A DNA stretch of 64,000 bases from Cordylochernes scorpioides (GCA_030710605.1 CP092880.1:14798454-14862453); one strand, 5' to 3'; positions 42,693-54,059 are shown, counted from the first letter of the stretch. The notes: a model not told the origin generated them from the letters alone. Numbers and translations are program-made.

Positions 42693-42762
<70 letters not shown>
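42693..42762. repeat. (TA)n microsatellite
   Basis: About 35 uninterrupted TA dinucleotides. Confidence 0.95.
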
Positions 42763-42768
<6 letters not shown>

Positions 42769-43704
42769 TTTAATAAAGGCAGAGATGCCTTTTAGTACCC
42801 AAATATATATCATCTTACAAATATTTGATCTTAGTATATTTTACTATAAACATTCAAATATCTGTAAAATGTATTTAAAAAATATTTTTTAAGATATTCT
42901 ATTGTAATTAGACTTTACATATGGATTTAGACACCTTTATTTTCCTACAAGCAAATTTTTTTAAAAATTAAATTAAAATATACCTTCGTATTTCTGTGTA
43001 TTAAAAACAGTAGTTCTTTATATATATATAAAAAAAATTCAATATTTAGAAACGACCTTTGTTTTTAAAGTATGTGACAACTAAATTAAGACAAAAAAAA
43101 AATTGGCCTTACCTTATAAATATTTCCCAGTCTTGATAAATATTTTTATAAATATTATGCGTACGTGTAAAATCATTTGAATAATATTGTGTCATGTATT
43201 TAATATTTTTGCATAGTATTATTTTACCAAAATTACGATTGTCTTATGTATTTAAAATATCAAAACTTACTTACCTATTTCAATCAGCATATTTTTATTT
43301 AAATACAGCTTATAAACACAAGGGTATTGCTATTTTTTATAAATATCGATATTTTTTATATAACAAAAAGTCATTTCTTCCTATTGTTTTTCTTCTTTTG
43401 TTGTTTTTTTCTTCTGCCTTTTTTGTGATGATGATAAGTTCTTTTTTTTTTTTTTCACTGATGACTCATGACAATATTATTCAAAAGGTATTTTTTTTAA
43501 AGTTATTTATGATGATAAAGACTTTACCATATTTGCATAATATCACTTTATTAAAATATGCAACAAATATAAAGTTAAATATCTTGAGGTATTTCAAATA
43601 ATTTATTTTGTAAATTGGTTAATCCTTTCTGTACTGTGCAATCATTTGACGCTACCTTCTCTATCTAGAAAACAGTTTCCAACTGTCCCTACTAAGCTAA
43701 TAAA
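42763..43704. other. No gene recognised
   Basis: Very AT-rich. The 135-codon frame at 43194-43601 is Phe/Leu/Lys low complexity with no splice context and is not supported. Confidence 0.5.
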
Positions 43705-43920
43705 AATCTGTCTTTACTGCGAAGAAAAAATATTGGGAGGGCTTGGCTCATCAGTGGTGAACCCTCCCAGCGGTTTCGCCAATTTAATCTACCAGACCAT
43801 TTCTTTAGAGCTCCAATACTGTATTGGTTCATTCTGCTTTTATATGCTACACTGAAGGGTGGAATCCTAGAAATAGTATTTAGGCAAACTATGGACATAA
43901 GCTTTTAGAACAACTTTTAA
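43705..43920 (+). repeat. Dispersed repeat G, uninterrupted copy
   Basis: Runs from CTGTCTTTACTGCGAAG through GGCTCATCAGTGGTGAACCC, TTTAATCTACCAGACC and CACTGAAGGGT to CATAAGCTTTTAG. It serves as the empty-site reference for the SINE insertion at 645. Confidence 0.7.
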
Positions 43921-43989
43921 AATAATTTATTAATCAACCAGGAGCGATATTGAAATATTTGCGTCTATTACAGAGGAAATAAAACAACA

Positions 43990-45293
43990 AACAAATTAGA
44001 ACTTGGAATTAAATATTTACAAATTTACATGTATTATTCTACAGAGTTCATAAAATTTATATAGACAAAGTGGCTGAGGTGAAAGAGTTAGATCATTTAA
44101 ATCGGGGAACAAACGATGTCTCACTTCTGTAAAGTTCGGACAGTCATAGATAAGATGAAGAGCAGTTTGTTCAGTTTCTCCGCAGGAATAATTTGGTGTT
44201 TCTGATAAACCTCTTTTATGTAAGTATTTCTGGAATTTTCCGTGTGATGTGATAAATTGAGGATGAATTTGGATGGAACTGTGTAGGAATTCCGTTTGTA
44301 AAAATAGTGCGAATTGTGTATTTAACATTATAAATAGATTGATAGAAATGATTCATAATAATAGCTTTTTCTTCGTCATTTATTATTGTAAGTATTTATC
44401 ATGGTAAATTCTGTTTTTATCAGTTCGTACTTTATTGATTTATAGTTGAGATAGTCTTTTATGAAAGATGTATGTGAATGGAGGTGTGAACATTTTTATG
44501 ATATGGTTCCATGTACCACTGAGATAAGAATATTATGTTGTAGTGAACGAAGTTTCTGTAAAGAACATATAGAAATATATGGATACCATATTTCGCTAGC
44601 ATAAGTGGCTTTCGATCGTATGAGTGATTTATAAATTGTACTTTTCTTATAGTCAAACCTCCAAGTTTTTTGCAAATTGAGAAAAGAATATTCTTTATTT
44701 TGTTGCATTGAGCTACAATATCCTCTATGTGACTTGAAAAATTGATCTTGTTTTTGTTTCTTTTGTTATCGGAGAAATATACTTCGAGTATCTTGATTTA
44801 ATCGGTAATTTTCAGGCTTTGTGTTCTATTGTTTAATGAGGCTGATTATAAGTTAAAGTTGTTTTCTTTCGGTTGATTAAGATAGTTTAGTTTCATCGCA
44901 CCAGTTGTCTATCGCATGGAGAACTGTTTGTATTAAATGTCTCAAGTCTATTATATCTGTGGCCCAGAGAACGATATCATCGACATATGCTACAGGACAG
45001 TAGTTTGATATTAGAGTAAGGCGGACAAGGAGGCCGTTGAGGATGACGTTCCAAAGTAACGGAGACAGTGCTCCTCCCTATGGACATCCTTTGTTTAGTT
45101 GTTTTGGTACAAGAAATCCAGCGTATTCAAATAGAACTTTACGGTCTTAAAAGTATGATTCAATTATTTTTATTTGATCAAATGGAGTGTTCAATTGATC
45201 AAGGTATTTAATTATACTTGGATGCCAGGAGTTGCCGCAGTAATATCTACTGAAAGTGGGGCGGCTAGTTGGTTTTGTTTAAATTCTATGATA
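43990..45293 (-). pseudogene. Decayed LINE, 3' part (interrupted by inner LINE)
   Basis: Minus-strand frames, broken by stops and shifts, give RT sequence (GC-P-stop-GGALSPLLWNVIL, then AYVDDIVLWATDII, the catalytic YVDD, near 44980), thumb-type sequence (TIYKSLIRSKATYASEIWYP) and a C-terminal Cys/His tail (CGETEQTALHLIYDCP, 44017-44328) ending NL-stop. The GALSPLLWN and EQTALHLIYDCP motifs fit an R1/I-type non-LTR element. The remainder continues at 50057-51170. Confidence 0.75.
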
Positions 45294-45306
45294 CCTCTGG
45301 TTATTC
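45294..45306. repeat. Target-site duplication, left
   Basis: CCTCTGGTTATTC, repeated exactly at 50044-50056; it brackets the inner LINE. Confidence 0.92.
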
Positions 45307-45530
45307 AACAACAACAACAAACACAACAAAAAAGCCTTTATTTAGGGTCACTGACCCTATACAGGATTCACCAGAGGTATGCATAAGAACAAAGCAGTGA
45401 GACAAAGGAAATAACGATATATACAGAGTAAGAAGAAAAGAAAAAAAACAAGAAAAGAAAAAAAAAAGAGAAAGAGGGAAGCAAGAAATCAACACAAAAA
45501 GAGTAGCAGTAAGAAAGTGAGGAGTGATTG

Positions 45531-48500
45531 TCACTTGGCCTTCTTCTGAGATATGGACTTGTGGAAACCATAAAACGCCGTAGCAATATACTTATTCTGG
45601 GTCATATTGTCAATTATTGATGGAAGTGAAGCACAGAGTTGCCCAGTTTTGAGCATAAGGGTTCTTCTTTCTTCTTTCAGAGCAGGGCAATCAAAAATAT
45701 AGTGAGTGATTTCATTTTTTAGTTTTGAATTACAGAAGGTACAAGTCGGGTCCTCACCGCAGAGCATCTTGGTGTGGTTTTCTCTAAAAAAACTTGAAAG
45801 TATTCTAACTTGTGCGAGTAATCTTACAACCGGGAAAGGAAAATCTCCTAAAAGGTATCCCTCCGTCATGAAAGATATGTGAATGTCTTTGTAGTGAGAG
45901 TATAGCTTAGATTTATCCATTCTTGTAAGGTCGTTTTGTATAGATTGGTCTGCCGCTGTTTTTAAGAGCCCTGTAATCGCGCTCCTCAGCGTTTCAGGGT
46001 CATCACAGGAAACAAGTGCAGGGGATCCATTATTGTTAAGCAGATTGGTGAGCTTTTTAATGAAACCGATGGGTGTGCCCGAAGCATTAGACAGTTCCCG
46101 TGTTCTATTAAAACATATACGTGGCAATCTGTCACTGCTCATATTCAACACCCGCAGCCAATACTTCAGGGTTAATTTTAAGGCTGTTACACTCAATGAG
46201 ATACGACCGGTTTCTAATCTGATTAGGTAGCCTGGAGTGTATCTGGGCAGATTCAGGAACCTACGGATAAATATGTCTTGTATACTATCCAATAAGTCTT
46301 TATGCTCTGTTGCCCACAATGGAGCGGCATACATCAGGGCAGCTCTCACTATTGTATCAAAGAGTTTGGTTGATAAATTTATTGACTTTGCTTTTGATTT
46401 TATTAATATTGGGTGTGTGGCGTTAATTGCTGTAAGTGCTTTTCCTTTAAAGTAATTTGCCGGGTGAGTAGTTGTTATTGTTGGTGTCAGAGGGAATCCC
46501 AAGTATGTATATCTTGAAGCTATTGTTATGGGTTTATCATTCCAGAACCATCTATCCTTATTTGAGGGTTTACCTCCATTACGGAACACCATAATCTTTG
46601 ACTTGGACTCATTTAGTGTCATTAAGTTCTCATCGAGATATTCTTTCAGTATTTTGATCTTCTTTTGGAGGTTCATCCTGGACTCACCTATAATTGCTAT
46701 GTCGTCGGCGTACAGCAATAAATGGATATCTCCAAATTCTGGCAAATTTACACTCGGCAGGTCTGAGTTATTATAAATTTCGATTAAGTCCGTGATAAAT
46801 AATATAAATAGCAGTGGGGAAAGTGGTTCTCCCTGGAGGACTCCCGAGTTTATCTTAATACTTTCCGTAAATGATCCCTTCCATCTGATAGCTATAGTTG
46901 CTTGTTCGTAGTAACTTCTGATCGTACTTATGAATTGGTAACTTATGCCTAGGTTGTAAAGTTTTTTCCAAAGTATTGAGTGAGGTACAGTATCAAATGC
47001 CTTCCTTAGATCGACAAAAAAGACATATAGTTTTCCCCTCTTTTTTCTTAATGATAGTTGGATTAAAGTAGTTAGTGTAAATATGTGGTCAATACATGAT
47101 CTTCCTTTTCTAAATCCCGCTTGGTTTTCGGGTATAACCCTTCTTCCTTCGACCCATTCCTCCAGTCGTGATCTTAGGATTGATGTGAAAAGCTTTGATA
47201 CATTGCTAATCAGTGCAATACCTCGGTAGTTGGAGGGGCTGTTCTTATAACCATTTTTAAAGATTGGTGTATAGTGGAATTAGTCCAAATTGCTGGGTAT
47301 TTTCCAGTCGTCATAACACTATTGTAGAGTTGTTTCAACAGCAGTATGTACGAATCAGGGAGTGTTTTTAATACTTCATTGGGGATGCCATCGGGCCCGC
47401 ATGCCTTGTTACTCCTCAAACCAGCTATCTCCTTGTATATGTCTGCATTGGTTATCTCTGAGTCCAATAAAGGATCGTTCTGAGAAATCACATTATGTAA
47501 ATTACAAATTCTCAAATTTTTCTCTGTAGTCATTAGTTCGCGGTAAAAGTTCAGCCAGTCCTGTATAGATATTTCTCCTTGGATTATAGATGTGCTTTTG
47601 TAGAGCGCAATAGTTTTCCAGAAGGTCTTTGAGTCTTTAGCATTTCTGAGTATTTCCTGTTTTTCATTATCAAAGCCTTTCCTTTTTAGATCCAATAAAG
47701 CGAGATATTTCTTTCTGGAAGAAGCATAACATTCTCTGTCTTCCAATCTATTTGTTTTACGATATTTCTTCAGACTTTCTTTTGTCAGTTTTTTCATATC
47801 ATAGCAGTCCTTATCGAACCACGGCTTAGATTTCCTGGGGCCGCCCTTAATTGAGTAGGTTATTTTTGCAGATGACATTGCTTCCAAAATTCGCTGATTG
47901 AAAGTGTATACAAGGTCATCGGAGGCTGGTATGTTTTTTTCCCGCAATTCTTCCAGTTTCATTTTAAACATTGCGAGTCCATCGGCTGACCATCTATATC
48001 TCGTAATATTATAATCTTCCCGTTTGGTTTATTTCTCATTGAAGTTTTGGCCTTTTATCGTTAAAACCAAAGGGTGGTGGTCAGAGTACAGTTGGTCATC
48101 GACTTTGAAGTCCAGTAAAATTTGTAGTGAACCCTGTGAGAGTATGCAATAGTCAATAGTTGAAGAGCCTCTTTCAGATATGTATGTAAAATCTCCATCT
48201 TTATCACCTCTAGATCTTCCATTAACTATTGTCAAAGAATTATCTTCCAGGAAATCAAGAAGTTTATTAGACAGAGATGATATTATATGATCTTTGGCCC
48301 TTCTTTCCGATGTTAGGGGGAGCTGGAAATTAAGTGGATTGTGTAGTCCTCCCAACTTCCCAGTTCTGATGTTTAAGTCTCCAAGTAAAATAATTTCTTT
48401 TCCATCTGCTATTTGCTTTTGAATGTATGTAAACAGTTTATCTAAGTTATGCAGCTGTATTTGGTTTGGAGGAAGGTATACAAATATTAAACAGATAACA

Positions 48501-48940
48501 TGTTGGAGGGCTCTTGTGTTTGTTGATAAGAAAATAGATAACCAAGTGCCACCCTTTTCAGAACTGTCTACTCTATATTTCCCGCCTTCCCTAAAACCGA
48601 CAATTATACTCCCTGACCCTCTTCCCCTTCCAGATTCTTTGGTGGCAGGTAATTCGATAATTTGATAATCTTTTAGTGTTATGTTAGTCCTGTTCAGGCA
48701 CCATGTTTCAAGTAGAGCAAAAATTTCGTAGTTCTTTACGTGCTCGAGGAGTGGAAATATCGAAAGAATCCTATAGAAACCATTTATATTCCAACATATT
48801 ATTTTTTCCGCGATGTCTCGCGAATTTTCAGAAAAAATTGCATTGTCACCGTCTTGAGAATCATATTTACATGTATTTATGTCGAAGTAACTTTCCGTTA
48901 TTTGATTATGGGGTGGAGAATTAATTTGTGGTTTTGATGT
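45531..48940 (-). pseudogene. LINE ORF2: APE endonuclease and reverse transcriptase
   Basis: Reading down the minus strand: KIICWNINGF (endonuclease start, near 48800), IILLGDLN, GDFTYISERGSSTIDYCILS and SDHHPL (48355-48029), then NKACGPDGIPNEVLK (RT block 0), FRKGRSCIDHI, FFVDLRKAFDTVPHS, GVLQGEPLSPLLF, LLLYADDIAII (catalytic YADD, 46700) and a C-terminal CTFCNSKLKNEITHYIFDCP. Lesions are an in-frame TAA at 48029-48031 and one single-base frameshift near 47270 between WTNSTI and PIFKNG. The rest is open, so inactivation is recent. It would nick target DNA and prime reverse transcription there. Confidence 0.9.
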
Positions 48941-48982
48941 CGTATTTCATCTATTTACACAATTGTTTCTACAAGGTTTTTG

Positions 48983-49908
48983 CTATATAGCAACTCCTGT
49001 GCTATCAACAACTTGGCCATTCATCACTTTACAGACTTTATCATTTACAAAAAGCTTGTTATCTCTCAACTTCGATTTTATTCCCCTTTCACCCAATTCT
49101 TTCCTTTTTGCAATTAGGATGCGCCGTTGCTCTCTAACATTTTTACTATAATCTTTACTTATCGAAATTTTAGTATCTCTGAGTTTGTAGGCATTTTAAA
49201 ATATTTTTGCTCTATCAGCATAATCAGGCACCACAACAAGAACTGGTGCATTGGATCCGCGTGAAAGTCGGTGACATTTTGTTATTTTTAAATCATCTCC
49301 GATTTCCATTTTATCTCTAATAATGTTTGAATCTTTAAGTTACAATCTGCCTGATTTTCGTCACCCTCCCTCTCAATACCATAGAACACTAGATTGGGCT
49401 CACGCAGTCTCGTCTCAAAAAATTCGACTCTAGCTTCCAGTTCATTTACCTTTAACGAATTACATGAAGCCAGTTTTTCGGTAGCCTGTTGAGACTCTAT
49501 ACATTTAGTTAGCTTCTCCTCTATATTGCAGAATCGCTTATCCCAATCGTCCATTCGAGTCTCTATTTTGGTAAGTCTGATGTCAATTCTCTCTCCTAGA
49601 CTCTTTATTTCTGTCGCCATGTTCAAGATTAGCATTTTTAGCTCGCCATCTATTGATTCTCTCTCTCCTGAGTGTACTGACGCAGTCAATGTAGTTTGCC
49701 TTTTGGTTGGGGGGCCTGGGTTTTGTTCAATGCCTGAGATAAATAATAGAGCCAGAATGATACATAGCAGTCTTTTTTGGTTACCAGATATATTCCCAGA
49801 TGGTAAGTTTATATTTAGGCCACATTGTCCATCATTATCCCTTCGTACTGAGTTTTTTGCATAGTGCGTTACCTTGAGTAAATTTGCATATTTATTGTTG
49901 CAAACCAC
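48983..49908 (-). pseudogene. LINE ORF1 with 2A-like peptide, coiled coil and RRM-like domain
   Basis: Residues 47-57 are strongly hydrophobic (LLCIILALLFI), directly followed by SGIEQNPGP with the NPG/P junction at residues 65/66. Next come a hydrophilic linker, a long heptad-like helix (IKSLGERIDIRLTKIETRM onward, to about residue 170) and EPNLVFYGIEREGD, the start of an RRM-like nucleic-acid binding domain. A one-base shift near 49310 and a TAA at 49196-49198 break the frame, but the continuation (ITKCHRLSRGSNAPVLVVV, KDYSKNVREQRRILIAKRK) is clear. ORF1 proteins of this type bind LINE RNA. The 2A motif would separate a 65-residue leader from the RNA-binding part. Confidence 0.85.
49711..49722 (-). 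other. 2A-like ribosome-skipping motif (NPGP)
   Basis: Codons for Asn-Pro-Gly-Pro at 49722-49711, preceded by Gly-Ile-Glu-Gln, giving G-I-E-Q-N-P-G-P against the canonical D-(V/I)-E-x-N-P-G-P. Only the Asp differs. The hydrophobic stretch just before it is the usual helical part of a 2A, and such leaders can also act as signal sequences. Confidence 0.75.
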
Positions 49909-50043
49909 GAGTACTAAGAGTCACAGTATTATCCCTTTCATAGTATAAGGCAAATATACACTGAAATATTAGTAATATAAACTATATTTACCGGAGCGGT
50001 GCTGCACGTGTTGTTTATTGTCCGGCCACCTAGCGGCGAACCC

Positions 50044-50056
50044 CCTCTGGTTATTC
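50044..50056. repeat. Target-site duplication, right
   Basis: CCTCTGGTTATTC; matches 45294-45306 base for base. Confidence 0.92.
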
Positions 50057-51170
50057 CTTCAATGGTCTTTCATGAAACCGTGTTGATTTGTGTTCATCAG
50101 GGGAGTTGAGTAATCCATCATTTTTTTTCTGGCAATTTCTCAAATATTTTGGCTAGGTTGGGAAGAAGGCATATAGGGCGGTAGGCTTTATAACTCATAT
50201 TGTTTGGCTTGTTGAGTTTGTTGAAAATACGTACTATGGAGCTTTTCCAAGGAAGAAGGAAATTACTTATTCCCATACATTTGTAAATGATCCCTATAAT
50301 AGAAGTAGTTTTATTTTATTATTTGACCATTTTATCATCATATTCGTTATATGATCTATTCCTGGAGATTTCTTTAGCTATGATATCATTGTATCAAGGT
50401 CAGTTTCTGTAAAAATTGTCTGTTATTTTTTTGTTTATGTAATTATGGATATAATTTTGAGTAATTATGTTTTGCGCTGAATCGGTAATTTGAGTATCAT
50501 TTGGAAACAAATGATTAATAAGTTCTGTCATAGCTATTGAACATGGATTTGAATAATTATCTATAATTGGTAGATTTGATGATATTCTTCTCTAAAATAA
50601 TTTTTGTTAATTTATGAAGATTACCAAAGGGGGAGTCATTGGTTAATTCTTCAATGTAGTCTCTCTAACTGTTGTATTTTGCCTTTTTCATTGCTATTAA
50701 ATATTTGCGTTTTTTGCTTCACAGAAAATGATTTTGCTCACTCTAGGATTGTTTTCTGTAATATAGGTGACGTATATAATGAAAGTTTCGTTTTAGCATT
50801 TCAAGTTTGTTTTTGCACCATTTGACAGAAAATGAGGAGTTAGGCATGTTGGTTTTAATTGGGAGAGTTTTATACGCAGATTCAATTATTAATATAAAAA
50901 TTTGACAAACCAGGCTATTCAGTTCGTTTGGTTGTGTTGCTTCTTCAAGCATAGATTGTAGATAATGAACTTGTGAAATATTAATTGATTCTAAGAACTT
51001 TGTCCATTCTGCTTGTTTTTCTTTAAACTTCCACCTAGAGTTAACATAATTTAGATTTATTCTGTTCGGAGTAGAGATTTGAAATATAACTTCGTTGTGA
51101 TCAGAAATTGTGAAGAGTTGGGTCGTTTACCAATTTTGAACCAAGTTCATTGCCTGTATATTGATAATTA
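50057..51170 (-). pseudogene. Decayed LINE, 5' part (endonuclease end to RT)
   Basis: Continuation of the 43990 element. From the right: SDHNEVIFQISTPN (end of APE endonuclease, near 51100), a linker frame (KWCKNKLEMLKRNFHYIRHLY, 50743-50952) and LPNLAKIFEKLPE with HGFMKDH (RT, near 50130) just before the insertion. Many stops. The N-terminal endonuclease is lost toward the assembly gap. Confidence 0.7.
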
Positions 51171-51235
51171 AAATAATAAATAATTTTGATCCAAGATAAG
51201 CGCTTTACAATCAATAAGTCTCATAGGAATTGCTT

Positions 51236-51335
51236 NNNNNNNNNNNNNNNNNNNNNNNNNNNNNNNNNNNNNNNNNNNNNNNNNNNNNNNNNNNNNNNNN
51301 NNNNNNNNNNNNNNNNNNNNNNNNNNNNNNNNNNN
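51236..51335. other. Assembly gap (100 N)
   Basis: Exactly 100 N, a placeholder size, directly against a minisatellite. The true length of missing sequence is unknown, and contigs on either side may be joined only by scaffolding. Confidence 1.
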
Positions 51336-52113
51336 AGACACCACTAACGCCAACTAAACAGACACCACTAATGCCAACTAAACAGACACCACTAACACCA
51401 ACTAACCAGACACCACTAACACCAACTAAACAGACACCACTAATGCCAACTAAACAGACACCACTAATGCCAACTAAACAGACACCACTAACGCCAACTA
51501 AACAGACACCACTAACGCCAACTAAACAGACACCACTAACGCCAACTGACACCACTAACGCCAACTAAACAGGCACCACTAACACCAACTAACCAGACAC
51601 CACTAACACCAACTAAACAGACACCACTAATGCCAACTAAACAGACACCACTAATGCCAACTAAACAGACACCACTAACGCCAACTAAACAGGCACCACT
51701 AACGCCAACTAAACAGGCACCACTAACGCCAACTAAACAGGCACCACTAACGCCAACTAAACAGGCACCACTAACGCCAACATACACCACTAACACCAAC
51801 TAGCCAGACACCACTAACGCCAACTAAACAGACACCACTAACGCCAACTAAACAGACACCACTAACGCCAACTGACACCACTAACGCCAACTAAACAGGC
51901 ACCACTAACACCAACTAAACAGACACCACTAACACCAACTAAACAGGCACCACTAACACCAACTAAACAGACACCACTAACACCAACTAAACAGACACCA
52001 CTAACGCCAACTAAACAGGCACCACTAACGCCAACTGACACCACTAACACCAACTAAACAGACACCACTAACGCCAACTAAACAGACACCACTAACGCCA
52101 ACTAGCCAGACAC
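51336..52113. repeat. 24-bp minisatellite, about 32 copies
   Basis: Units AGACACCACTAACGCCAACTAAAC, with T/C, A/G and ACACC/ACGCC variants and a few 18-bp units (CAACTGACACC). Being 24 bp it yields an 8-residue periodic frame on both strands, which is not evidence for a protein. It is interrupted by the assembly gap on the left and ends about 80 bases before a coding exon. Confidence 0.93.
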
Positions 52114-52191
52114 CAGCTAAGCCGACATCACCAACTACCTACAGCTAGCTAACCACTAGCGCCACCACTATCCAATCACCAGTCAGACGGC

Positions 52192-52285
52192 ATGTCGCCC
52201 CCGTCGAGTAAACAACTCCTCCTGGCCCTGGCTCTGGTGACGGCGATGGTCGCCGCCCATTCCAACCGTTTCCAGCACTTTGAAG
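52192..52285 (+). CDS. First exon of a secreted-protein gene (signal peptide)
   Basis: ATG at 52192 opens MSPPSSKQLLLALALVTAMV then AAHSNRFQHFE: a short n-region with Lys, a Leu/Ala-rich hydrophobic core and small residues near AAH as a likely cleavage site. The frame ends six codons later in the genomic sequence, but AAG/GTCGGT at 52285/52286 (or TCG/GTAGTT four bases on) is a usable 5' splice site. The first option gives a phase-1 intron right after the signal peptide, common in secreted proteins. GC-rich codons contrast sharply with the AT-rich surroundings. Upstream are CCAAT (52171) and an initiator-like CCAGTCAG. The mature protein is not visible. Confidence 0.6.
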
Positions 52286-52939
52286 GTCGGTAGTTCCCCC
52301 TAGCTTACTTCCGACATTATTCCTTTCATTCAACAAATGCTATCGACTAAAACGCTATGAAAATTACTTCTTTAGAATTACTCCAGTTATATTAACTTTC
52401 AATATAATCCTCAAGATAGATGTTACCTAGCCGGTATTCATATTTCTTTAAAATAGACACTTCGGCCAGTTAAAGTTTCATTTTCTCAACATTTCAACAA
52501 AAATCATTTGTCTTCGTAAGGTTAAATAAAAATAAATAAAGCATTTGGCAAGGCGTTTACTCCTTAACTAGCCGAAGTGTATAATTTTTACAGAAACTTT
52601 CAATATTGCAAATAGTTCTTAAATGCATATCAAAATATCTACTGAATCTATAAAGATTTATTCGGATAAGGAACATGGTCTTAATGTCCTTGGATTATAT
52701 CATTTAAATTCCTTCTTAGTCAGGATTAGTCTGAACATGACTAGTTAGTTTTATCAGCGGAAAATTAAAGCTATTAGGAAAGCCTGGTTCATCATCTATG
52801 GTAAACTCTCCCCGCGGCTTCATCTGGTCACTCTATAAAGCCAAGAAATATTTACAAATCATGAACAAAGTCATCTTATTATTCTTCAAATGTCGTTAAA
52901 TGATTATATAAATCTGTTTCATATATAAAAGTAATAAAA
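52286..52939 (+). other. Putative intron; decayed hammerhead-like repeat inside
   Basis: CTTCGGCCAGTTAAAG...GCATTTGGCAAGGCG (52455-52560) is a degenerate homologue of the 15660-15775 sequence. A repeat G fragment is at 52770-52850. No further exon was found before 53 kb. Confidence 0.45.
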
Positions 52940-53165
52940 ATGGCATATTCTGACCATGCTCACATAAGCTTCTTTAGATGACAGAGCGCCAACAGCCCGA
53001 AACGCGTTCGTGGTTAACTTTTCATGATTTATCAAGAAATTGGGTTGGTCAAATATCAGGGAACAAGTTAAATAAATGTTTAGTTTATTTTTGTTCCACT
53101 AGATGGCGCTCTGCTATCTAGAAATGTTCATGTGTGCATGGTCAGGATATACCATTTTTATTTTT
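52940..53165 (+). repeat. Hammerhead/CTCF-motif repeat family, member 2
   Basis: GCCCGAAACGCGTTCGTGG (52995-53013) keeps the 3' half of the hammerhead-like fold. The CUGACGA half is altered (TGACAGAG). It continues with TTTATCAAGAAATTGGGTTGG and a perfect CTCF-like CCACTAGATGGCGCTC at 53096-53111. Confidence 0.72.
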
Positions 53166-53284
53166 AATATCAACATCTGACCGTTTTTATATATATTTTT
53201 ATTGTTTTTTCACATATAAAGGTAAGTATCAAAATAATTATTTGGAAATTTCTTATTTAAGACCTAGGTAGAAATAATATGTGT

Positions 53285-53475
53285 GTTGTGAACAACTTGT
53301 TCTTGTTCCAAAATCACTTTGTACCACTCAACAAGAACAACCTAGTTTATGATATTTGCAACAATGAATAATATGTGAGGGTTATTCACATATTAAATAA
53401 AATTTTAACGCGGGATTCAATCCCGGTTCACGACTGTTAGGAATTGAAGGTGTTACCCACCTGTCTACCGACATT
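53285..53475 (-). mobile_element. tRNA-derived SINE, family B (second locus)
   Basis: Minus-strand head with GGGATTGAATCCC and the body containing TTGTTCTTGTTGAGTGG, as in the copy at 645. Diverged from it, so an independent insertion. Confidence 0.65.
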
Positions 53476-53626
53476 TATATGTGAACAAATTTCTGATTAC
53501 CATTACTATATTGGGTTAATATTAAAATATACAAGTATCAGAGTCATAATCAATTCATCAATCAATTCTGTCACCGTTTGCTTTTGTGAATGGAATAAAT
53601 ACCCAAATATGGCCATTTCTTATTAT

Positions 53627-53697
53627 CCATCGGTGGTTCAGTGGTAGAATGCTCGCCTACCACGCGTGCGGCCCGGGTTCGATTCCCGGCCGGTGCA
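53627..53697 (+). tRNA. tRNA-Gly-like sequence, anticodon ACC (probable pseudogene)
   Basis: 71 bases that closely follow a eukaryotic tRNA-Gly(GCC): intact D arm, T arm GGGTTCGATTCCC, and T-run terminator. Differences are a C-C mismatch at the first acceptor pair, a mismatch in the anticodon stem and A at wobble position 34, giving ACC, which eukaryotes do not use for Gly. Probably a decayed gene or a retroposed tRNA. Confidence 0.6.
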
Positions 53698-53711
53698 TTT
53701 TTTTTTAACTC

Positions 53712-53740
<29 letters not shown>

Positions 53741-53749
<9 letters not shown>

Positions 53750-54051
53750 TTTGCTTATCCCTAGTACACGTGGTACAGGCCATGATAATCATGGTGGGTA
53801 GTTAGCGACTGCTTTTACTGTAAGTGCACCACATGTCTACACATGTGAAAAGCAGTTCGACTTTGCACTCACTAATGCCAGAGCCCCGTTTGGTTACTTG
53901 CACTCGCTGGTGGGGTTGGACTTTTGCAAGAATCGGGAGCCATTGGAGCATTTTTTTTTTCTTTAAACAGAAAAAGTGTCCAATGCGGGAATCGAACCCG
54001 GGTCCTAGTGGTCGAAAACCAAACGGTTTAACCAGCCTTCCACCGACCCCC
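53741..54051 (-). mobile_element. tRNA-derived SINE, family A (copy 6)
   Basis: The only minus-strand family A copy: T-run and GCTTATCCCTAGTACACGTG at the left, head complement CCTTCCACCGACCCC at the right. It is inserted close to a Helitron 3' end. Confidence 0.87.
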
Positions 54052-54059
54052 ATATTATA

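Larger units (their letters stand above)
45307..50043 (-). mobile_element. Nearly intact LINE, 4.74 kb, with 2A motif in ORF1
   Basis: Both ends are fixed by the 13-bp duplication. The 3' end (left) has AATAAAGGC followed by (TTG)n. ORF1 (49908-48983) and ORF2 (about 48940-45531) are each recognisable with very few lesions. The organisation (coiled-coil/RRM-like ORF1, APE endonuclease, RT with YADD, Cys/His tail) is that of an APE-type LINE. Exact clade (CR1/L2/Jockey-related) is undecided. It inserted into another LINE's RT region. Confidence 0.92.

Noticed and set aside
43194..43601. 135-residue hydrophobic frame resembling a membrane protein
   Set aside because: Phe/Leu/Lys/Tyr-rich translation of very AT-rich DNA with no supporting context.
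51336..52113. Periodic VSGVCLVG / TPLTPTKQ frames suggesting a repetitive structural protein
   Set aside because: 24-bp minisatellite; both strands are open, some units are 18 bp, and there is no start, signal peptide or splice site joined to it.
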